From Planctomycetota bacterium (lineage in GTDB: Bacteria > Planctomycetota > Phycisphaerae > Sedimentisphaerales > Anaerobacaceae): a DNA stretch of 6,695 nucleotides. The position numbers and the translations under genes were made by a program. The notes under the pieces are model-generated. The model was not told the DNA's origin. It made no database searches and saw nothing but the letters and a program-made list of their open reading frames with translations. Position 1 is the stretch's first letter. Each line of letters opens with the position of its first letter. Location: NCBI GenBank assembly GCA_022567055.1, contig JADFHU010000315.1, positions 1 through 6,695 on the forward strand, written 5' to 3'. This document shows, one piece after another, positions 1 through 4,933 of this stretch.

Positions 1-1
1 C

Positions 2-367
2 CGGGCAGTGGATGCATTGAAGCCGCCCGACGAGTTACCCAAGCTGGTAATTGCCGCCCCAACGGCGGGTGAAACACTCCTTGCCAGCCAACGCTATGAT
101 TCGGGATACCCTATGCCCGATCGCATAGAGATACGCGCAGAACTTGATCGCCCCCTGTTTGGCAGGGTCCTGTTCCACGCGAGTGTAGATGATTCCGACT
201 ACCGGCTCTTGGGCACAGACAGGTCGCCCCCCTATAGGCTCTTCCTGGATCCGTCGCAGTTTCCCGAGGGCAGCCGGTTGAGTATTCAAGCCGTTTTCGA
301 AGACACCTTTGGCAGGTCTTGCAGGGCCAGCGTTGATGGCTTGCGGGTCCGCGCGGCCTTGCCTTGA
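2..367 (+). CDS. C-terminal part of an Ig-like domain protein (5' end outside window)
   Basis: The frame is open from the left edge, so this is most likely the last ~121 residues of a longer protein. The GTG at 8 is only the first possible start codon inside the window. The residues look like one bacterial Ig-like or fibronectin-like beta sandwich: a strand-rich opening (PKLVIAAPTAGETLL), a central segment with SVDDSDYRLLGTDRSPPYRLF, and LDPSQFPEGSRLSIQAVFEDTFGRS near the end. The pattern 'x-LGTD-x-x-PYR-x-F-x-D-x-S-x-x-P-x-G' is one I associate with accessory domains at the C-terminus of secreted glycoside hydrolases and similar exported proteins, but no catalytic part is visible here. The gene ends at TGA 365-367 with no clear intrinsic terminator behind it. 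It has no evident link to the replication genes downstream. Coding nature is fairly likely; the specific function is unknown. Confidence 0.62.
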   Translation, partial: RAVDALKPPDELPKLVIAAPTAGETLLASQRYDSGYPMPDRIEIRAELDRPLFGRVLFHASVDDSDYRLLGTDRSPPYRLFLDPSQFPEGSRLSIQAVFEDTFGRSCRASVDGLRVRAALP

Positions 368-379
368 CGAATAAAGTAC

Positions 380-452
380 ACCACAGAGGACAGAGAAAAG
401 AAGAGAGGTTCTCCCGACAACTCCTCTGTGCCTTCTCTTTTTCCTCTGTGGT
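380..452. repeat. Inverted repeat with CACAGAGG arms
   Basis: ACCACAGAGGA (380-390) and TCCTCTGTGGT (442-452) are a perfect 11-bp inverted repeat. Inside, AGAGAA (392-397) can pair with TTCTCT (433-438), and AGAGG (404-408) with CCTCT (423-427), giving one long interrupted hairpin. A third copy of the core, read as CCTCTGTG, lies at 423-430. The strand is purine-rich on the left and pyrimidine-rich on the right. It starts 13 bases after the stop of the upstream gene, but neither strand has a T-run directly after the hairpin, so a terminator role is not supported. A dispersed intergenic repeat is the better reading. Confidence 0.6.
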
Positions 453-492
453 AGAAAAACCTCGCGAGAGCCGAAGAAGGTCCCTGCCAGCA

Positions 493-531
493 TGCTTGCT
501 TTTTTGGAGTTTACCTCCCAATAAGCAAGCA
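493..531. repeat. Small hairpin, TGCTTGCTT / AAGCAAGCA
   Basis: TGCTTGCTT (493-501) and AAGCAAGCA (523-531) are perfect 9-bp complements, with a second short stem GGAG (506-509) / CTCC (515-518) inside. There is a T-run within the loop but none after the 3' arm, so it does not look like a standard terminator. It lies between two larger palindromic elements in the gene-free spacer. Its function is unknown. Confidence 0.45.
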
Positions 532-558
532 AAAATATGAGGATTGCCCATGAGTTGG

Positions 559-627
559 AGAATATCGAACAGCGGAATGTCGAAGGATCGCTCACTTCAC
601 CCTTGGACATTCCCTGTTCGATATTCT
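559..627. repeat. Long near-perfect palindrome (ATATCGAAC element)
   Basis: AGAATATCGAACAG (559-572) pairs perfectly with CTGTTCGATATTCT (614-627). After a one-base bulge (C573), GGAATGTC (574-581) pairs with GACATTCC (606-613). After one mismatch (582/605), AAGG (583-586) pairs with CCTT (601-604). That is about 26 pairs around a 14-base loop (587-600). No T-run follows, so it is not a typical terminator. Motifs of the TTCGATATT type are, from memory, frequent in intergenic repeats of several environmental bacterial phyla. It could be a non-autonomous mobile element or a REP-like sequence, but no transposase or convincing target duplication is visible. Confidence 0.7.
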
Positions 628-711
628 GCGGTTCGTCTCTGCTCGAAATGATCGGTGAACGGTTATGTTGCAGGTAGCGATGCCCGCATCTCTCCCATTC
701 CGGATTTTTCA

Positions 712-740
712 TAGCCACTCCCATCCGGCCCGAGTATAGT
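712..740 (+). promoter_or_regulatory. Weak sigma70-like promoter candidate for dnaE
   Basis: TATAGT (735-740) matches the -10 consensus at five of six bases. TAGCCA (712-717) matches the -35 consensus at four of six, with a 17-base spacer. Transcription would begin near 747 and leave a leader of about 120 bases containing the hairpin and hexamer repeat described at 754-833. The match is by eye only, and the host's promoter consensus is not known. Confidence 0.22.
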
Positions 741-753
741 GTTGGTCAGGAGA

Positions 754-793
754 ACGACAACGCACGAAGCTGCTTTTTGTTGCGTTTTGTCGT
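754..793. repeat. Inverted repeat ACGACAACGCA / TGCGTT-TT-GTCGT
   Basis: ACGACAACGCA (754-764) pairs with TGCGTT (781-786) and GTCGT (789-793), with two unpaired T's between the two parts. The loop is 16 bases. A T-run (774-778) lies in the loop, not after the stem. If dnaE is transcribed from upstream, this hairpin would form in the leader of its mRNA. A regulatory role is possible but not shown. Confidence 0.4.
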
Positions 794-830
794 ACTCGTA
801 CTCAGCGCAGCGGTGCTCGTAATCGTACTC
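792..830. repeat. Degenerate GTACTC hexamer tandem repeat
   Basis: Five hexamer units are visible: GTACTC (792), GTACTC (798), then after the 9-base interruption AGCGCAGCG, GTGCTC (813), GTAATC (819) and GTACTC (825). The right edge TACTCGGG (826-833) is also the exact reverse complement of CCCGAGTA at 729-736, so the whole 729-833 stretch is bounded by an 8-bp inverted repeat. The repeat lies 38 bases before the dnaE start. I recall similar GTACTCGTACTC strings as simple dispersed repeats in environmental genomes. Confidence 0.5.
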
Positions 831-851
831 GGGTTTTTCATAACGACAGCT

Positions 852-857
852 AAAGGA
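852..857 (+). promoter_or_regulatory. Ribosome binding site of dnaE
   Basis: AAAGGA lies 10 bases before the ATG at 868. The spacing is slightly long but acceptable. It supports this start, which also places the conserved FVHLHLHT motif at residues 6-13, as expected for the family. Confidence 0.55.
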
Positions 858-867
858 TTAGTCCGTC

Positions 868-3800
868 ATGCCAGATAAGGGATTTGTTCACCTGCACTTA
901 CACACCATGTACTCCCTGCTCGATGGTGCCATTGCGCCGACGAAACTCTTCGACCGCTGCAAGGAGTTGGGCATGGATACGGTGGCGGTGACCGACCATG
1001 GCAATATGTTCGGGGCGGTGGATTTCTACTGCCGGGCCAAAGCCGCGGGGATCAAGCCCATCATCGGCTGTGAGGCCTACGTGGCGCCGCGTAGCCGTCT
1101 TGAAAAGTCGAGTTCGGGGATCAAGAAGACGGCCCACCACCTGGTCCTGCTGGCCGAGACGATCAAGGGCTATCACAACCTGATCAAGCTGATCAGCATC
1201 GGTTTCACGGAGGGGTTCTACTACCGCCCTCGCATCGATAAGGAGATTCTGGCGGAGCTTAGCCAGGGGATCATTGCCACCTCGGCCTGTATTGCCGGAG
1301 AGATCCCTGCCGCCTTCCGCCATGGCGAGGACGACAAGGCCTATGAATTGCTGGAGCACTATGTGAAGATCTTTGGGGCGGACCACTTCTTCATCGAGAT
1401 TCAGAGGCACGAGGGCGACGTGCCCGATGTGAACGAGCAGTTGATCGATGCGGCGCAGCGATATGGCCTGGGCCTGGTGGCGACCAATGATGTGCATTTT
1501 CTGGAGGCGGGGGACTACCACGCCCATGACTGCCTGACCTGTATCAGCACCGGCAAGAACGTGGCCGACGAAAGCCGCATGAAGTATCCGCCTACCGTCT
1601 TCCTGAAGGGGCCGGAGGAGATGCGGGCCCTCTTTGCCGATCATCCGGACGCGCTGGACAATACGCTGGCCATTGCCGAACGCTGCCATGTGGAGATCGA
1701 TTTCTCTACCCAGCATGCCCCCCGGTATCAGCCACCCGATGAGATGACGCCGGAGGACTATCTGACCAAGCTGGTCTATGAGGGGGCGAAGCGGCTCTAC
1801 GGCGAGATGACACCGGAGGTGGAGGAGCGGATCAAACATGAACTCAACGTGATCGAAGGGAAGGGTTTTTCCAGTTATTTCCTGATCGTCTGGGATTTCT
1901 GTCGCTATGCCCGAGAGCGTGACATCCCGGTGGGGGCGCGGGGTAGCGGCGTGGGGACGATTGTCGGCTATGCCCTGGGCATGTGTGATGTCGATCCCAT
2001 CAAGTACGATCTGCTCTTCGAGCGCTTCATGGATCCCGAACGCAACGAGATGCCGGATATCGATATCGACATCTGCCAGTCCAATCGTCAAAACGTGCTG
2101 GACTATGTGCGTCAGAAATATGGCCACGTGGCCCAGATCATCACCTTTGGGACCATGAAGGCGCGGGCGGTGATTCGGGATGTCTGCCGCGTCAAGGGCA
2201 TCCCGCTGGATCAGGCGGATAGGCTGGCCAAGCTGGTCCCGGCCGACCTGGGCATGACGCTAGACAGAGCCCTGGAGGTCGAGCCGGAACTGAGGCAACT
2301 CTGTGAGCAGGACCCGCAGATCCAATCCGTCATTGAGGTGGGGCGCAAACTGGAAGGCCTGACCCGTCACAGTTCGGTTCATGCGGCGGGGGTGGTGATA
2401 GCGGATTGTCCGCTCGTCGATCATGTACCACTTTATAAGGCGCCGGGTTCGGACGATCTGATTACTCAGTATGAAGGGCCTCTGGTGGAGAAGGTCGGTC
2501 TGTTGAAGATGGACTTTCTGGGGCTCAAGACCCTGAGCGTGATCCGGCGTTCACGGGAGTTGATCTGTGAGAATCATGGCGTGGATATCGATGTGGAGAA
2601 GATCGACCACGACGATCCGGAGACCTTCAAGATTTTCAGCGCGGGCCGGACCAAGGGGGTGTTTCAGTTCGAGTCGGGGGGCATGCAGAACCTGCTGATC
2701 AAGATGCGGCCCGACCGTATCGAGGATCTGATTGCGGCCAATGCGCTCTATCGGCCGGGCCCGATGGTCTTGATCCCCGACTATATCGCGCGGAAACACG
2801 GCGCGACATGGGAGTTGCCCCATGAGATCATGACCGATGTCCTGGGCGAGACCTATGGGATCATGATCTATCAGGAACAGGTGATGCGGATCTGCAATCG
2901 TCTGGGCGACATCCCCCTGCGCGAGGCCTACAAACTGATCAAGGCGATCAGCAAGAAGGATACCAGTCTCATCGCGAAGGAACGGGAACGCTTCATGAAG
3001 GGCTGCATGAGTAAGGGCCTGACCGAAGCGCAGGGCACGGAGGTTTGGGAGATCATCGAGCGTTTCGCGGGCTACGGCTTCAACAAGAGTCACTCGACCC
3101 GCTATGCCTTTATCGCCTACCAGACGGCCTATCTGAAGGCCCATTACCCGGTGGAGTTCATGGCGGCGCTGCTGACCTATGATCGCGATGTCACGGAGAA
3201 GGTGGTGGACTATATCACCGAGTGCAAGACGGACCTCAAGATCGATATCTTGCCGCCCGACGTGAATGAGAGTGGAGCCTTCTTTACCCCACTCTACCGA
3301 GGGAATGCCCAGGGCGAGCGGGAGGGCGTGATCCGTTTTGGGCTGGCCGGCGTCAAAGGCGTGGGTGAGAAGGCGGTGGACCGGATCATTGCCGCGCGAG
3401 AGGAGGTGGGCCGGTTTAGAGACCTCTATCACTTCTGCGAGACGGTCGACTCGCGGGCAGCCAACAAGCAGGTGATCGAAGCGCTGATCAAGGCCGGCGC
3501 CTTCGATCATCTGGGTGGCAATCGGAACCAGATGATCACCGGCCTGGAGGCGGCGATCCGTTGCGGGGCTAGCCTGCAGTCGGACAGACAGAGGGGTCAA
3601 ATGAATCTCTTCGGTCAGATGGCCGAGCAGGAAGAGGAAGAGGTACGCCTGCCCGATGTGCCGCCCTGGCCGGAGGCGCAGTTGCTGGCCTATGAGAAGG
3701 CCGTGTTGGGCTTCTACGTCACCAGCAATCCCTTGAGTCATCACGCCGAATTGATAGATGTCTATTCCCATGCCAACACGGCCCAATTGGCCGATATCCA

Positions 3801-4317
3801 ACCGGACCGAGAGATCGTGATCGGCGGCATGATCACCAAGATTCGCTTCAACACGATCAAGAAGGGACGCAATGCCGGCCAGAAGATGGCCGTGTTTTCA
3901 TTGGAGGACCTGCAGGGGTCCGTCGATGTGGTGGTTTTCCCAGGTGAACTTCAGAAGTATGGTGCGCTAATTGAGACGGACCAGATCGTCTTTGTGAGGG
4001 CCAAGGTGGATCAGTCGCGAGAACGTCCCAACCTTCTCACCGATGAACTGATCCGCATGGATGAGGCGACCGAAAAACTCGCCGCCCGCGTGGCCATTAA
4101 ACTGGAGGCCGGCGCCATCACCGAGGATCGCATCACCGAGATACGGAGCCTGTGCGAGACCCATAGAGGCAAGAGTCCGCTGGTGGTGGCGATTCACACC
4201 AAGAAGGGCAGGGTCTATGCCAATGCGGACAAGCGTTTGAGTGTGAATCCCAGTGTTGATTTCTGCAAGAAGATGAAGCACTTGATCGGCCAAGAGAACG
4301 TGGTACTCACCAAATAG
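868..4317 (+). CDS. dnaE: DNA polymerase III alpha subunit, DnaE type
   Basis: Catalytic subunit of the replicative polymerase, C-family, 1149 residues, close to the ~1160 of E. coli. Domains in order: PHP domain (1 to ~270) with HLHLHT at 8-13, TDHGN at 42-46 and NDVH at 207-210; palm with PDIDID at 396-401 and KMDFLGL around D549, supplying the three metal-binding aspartates; thumb and fingers, with GFNKSHSTRYAF matching the conserved nucleotide-binding stretch; a helix-hairpin-helix segment near 825-840 (GLAGVKGVGEKA); the internal beta-clamp binding motif QMNLF at 911-915; and an OB fold from about 983. All nine PHP metal ligands appear present (H10, H12, D19, H44, E69, H91, C141, D208, H210), so this PHP domain is probably an active 3'-5' proofreading exonuclease, unlike E. 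coli alpha. It heads a tight cluster with tmk and holB. There is no frameshift or insertion, and the identification is firm. Confidence 0.98.
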   Translation: MPDKGFVHLHLHTMYSLLDGAIAPTKLFDRCKELGMDTVAVTDHGNMFGAVDFYCRAKAAGIKPIIGCEAYVAPRSRLEKSSSGIKKTAHHLVLLAETIKGYHNLIKLISIGFTEGFYYRPRIDKEILAELSQGIIATSACIAGEIPAAFRHGEDDKAYELLEHYVKIFGADHFFIEIQRHEGDVPDVNEQLIDAAQRYGLGLVATNDVHFLEAGDYHAHDCLTCISTGKNVADESRMKYPPTVFLKGPEEMRALFADHPDALDNTLAIAERCHVEIDFSTQHAPRYQPPDEMTPEDYLTKLVYEGAKRLYGEMTPEVEERIKHELNVIEGKGFSSYFLIVWDFCRYARERDIPVGARGSGVGTIVGYALGMCDVDPIKYDLLFERFMDPERNEMPDIDIDICQSNRQNVLDYVRQKYGHVAQIITFGTMKARAVIRDVCRVKGIPLDQADRLAKLVPADLGMTLDRALEVEPELRQLCEQDPQIQSVIEVGRKLEGLTRHSSVHAAGVVIADCPLVDHVPLYKAPGSDDLITQYEGPLVEKVGLLKMDFLGLKTLSVIRRSRELICENHGVDIDVEKIDHDDPETFKIFSAGRTKGVFQFESGGMQNLLIKMRPDRIEDLIAANALYRPGPMVLIPDYIARKHGATWELPHEIMTDVLGETYGIMIYQEQVMRICNRLGDIPLREAYKLIKAISKKDTSLIAKERERFMKGCMSKGLTEAQGTEVWEIIERFAGYGFNKSHSTRYAFIAYQTAYLKAHYPVEFMAALLTYDRDVTEKVVDYITECKTDLKIDILPPDVNESGAFFTPLYRGNAQGEREGVIRFGLAGVKGVGEKAVDRIIAAREEVGRFRDLYHFCETVDSRAANKQVIEALIKAGAFDHLGGNRNQMITGLEAAIRCGASLQSDRQRGQMNLFGQMAEQEEEEVRLPDVPPWPEAQLLAYEKAVLGFYVTSNPLSHHAELIDVYSHANTAQLADIQPDREIVIGGMITKIRFNTIKKGRNAGQKMAVFSLEDLQGSVDVVVFPGELQKYGALIETDQIVFVRAKVDQSRERPNLLTDELIRMDEATEKLAARVAIKLEAGAITEDRITEIRSLCETHRGKSPLVVAIHTKKGRVYANADKRLSVNPSVDFCKKMKHLIGQENVVLTK

Positions 4318-4320
4318 GAG
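4316..4320 (+). promoter_or_regulatory. Ribosome binding site of tmk, overlapping the dnaE stop
   Basis: AGGAG shares two bases with the dnaE TAG stop (4315-4317) and ends 4 bases before the tmk ATG. This arrangement favours translational coupling between dnaE and tmk and fixes the tmk start. Confidence 0.7.
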
Positions 4321-4324
4321 CCAT

Positions 4325-4933
4325 ATGAGCGGCAAGCTAATCGTTTTGGATGGTCCGGATGGCTGCGGCAAGAGCACGCAGGTTAGAATGCTGTGCCAGT
4401 GGCTGCTGGACCAGGGCACGGATGCCATCGCCCTGCGTGATCCGGGCGACACGGAGATCGGCGAGCGGATTCGCAAGATTCTGCTCAGTCGCAATTCCCG
4501 GGACATGGACACCATGACCGAGTTGCTGCTCTATATGGCCTGCCGGGCGCAGCTTTGGTCCCAGCGGATCAAGCCGGCCCTGGAGGCCGGACGCTGGGTC
4601 GTCATGGACCGCTGGGTCTCCAGTACCTGTGCCTACCAGGGCCATGCCGGCGGCTATGGTATCGACCGTGTGCTTGCCATTGCTGAGAACGCGCTGGAAC
4701 GTATCTGGCCCGACCTGACCGTGATCCTGGATGTGGGCGTGGAAGTCGCGGCGGGGCGGATGGGGGATGACCTCGATCGCATTGAGCAGCGGGGAGAGGA
4801 CTACCATCAAAAAGTGCAGGAAGGGTTTCTGCGTCTGGCGGAGACGAATTCGGGTTTCGTGGTGGTGGATGCCCGCGCAGGTGTCGAGGCCGTCCATGAG
4901 CACGTGGTGCGCGAGATCGACGTGCTTTGCTAG
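4325..4933 (+). CDS. tmk: Thymidylate kinase (dTMP kinase)
   Basis: Phosphorylates dTMP to dTDP with ATP in the cytoplasm, an essential step of dTTP synthesis. The 202 residues fit the family's usual 200-215. The Walker A loop GPDGCGKS spans 10-17. The dTMP-binding segment RDPGDTEIGERIR (38-50) corresponds to the usual REPGGT..GE.IR. D95-R96-W97 is the family's DR[YFHW] motif, and SSTCAYQG follows it. The LID region DDLDRIEQRGEDYHQKV (148-164) carries arginines 152 and 156. The P-loop lacks an arginine and the LID has it, which resembles the E. coli-type enzymes. Small departures are Asp for Glu at 39 and Asp for the second Gly at 42; both may be lineage-typical. It starts 7 bases after dnaE and abuts holB, so it is presumably co-transcribed with both. 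Confidence 0.96.
   Translation: MSGKLIVLDGPDGCGKSTQVRMLCQWLLDQGTDAIALRDPGDTEIGERIRKILLSRNSRDMDTMTELLLYMACRAQLWSQRIKPALEAGRWVVMDRWVSSTCAYQGHAGGYGIDRVLAIAENALERIWPDLTVILDVGVEVAAGRMGDDLDRIEQRGEDYHQKVQEGFLRLAETNSGFVVVDARAGVEAVHEHVVREIDVLC

Noticed and set aside
380..452. Intrinsic terminator for the upstream gene
   Set aside because: The hairpin is not followed by a T-run on either strand, and the perfect arms are separated by 51 bases.
111..551. Minus-strand open frame of 146 codons
   Set aside because: It overlaps the same repeats and the Ig-like gene in another frame. Its composition is Arg/Cys/Pro-rich, typical of a shadow frame.
35..724. Long minus-strand open frame (229 codons) across the upstream gene and spacer
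   Set aside because: Half of it is antisense to the Ig-like gene and the rest is translation of the palindromic repeats. It has no domain logic and no good ribosome site.
368..867. tRNA, small RNA gene or CRISPR array in the spacer
   Set aside because: I found no cloverleaf, and the repeats are palindromic or short hexamers without the regular spacer pattern of a CRISPR array. A structured leader RNA cannot be excluded but is not recognisable as a known class.
898..2127. Minus-strand open frame of 409 codons inside dnaE
   Set aside because: It is an antisense shadow of a firmly identified gene with high GC at third positions, which often leaves the opposite strand open. The sequence is His/Ile/Leu/Arg-rich with no recognisable domain.
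2551..3801. Minus-strand open frame of 416 codons inside dnaE
   Set aside because: Same explanation: antisense of conserved polymerase sequence, no motif of its own.
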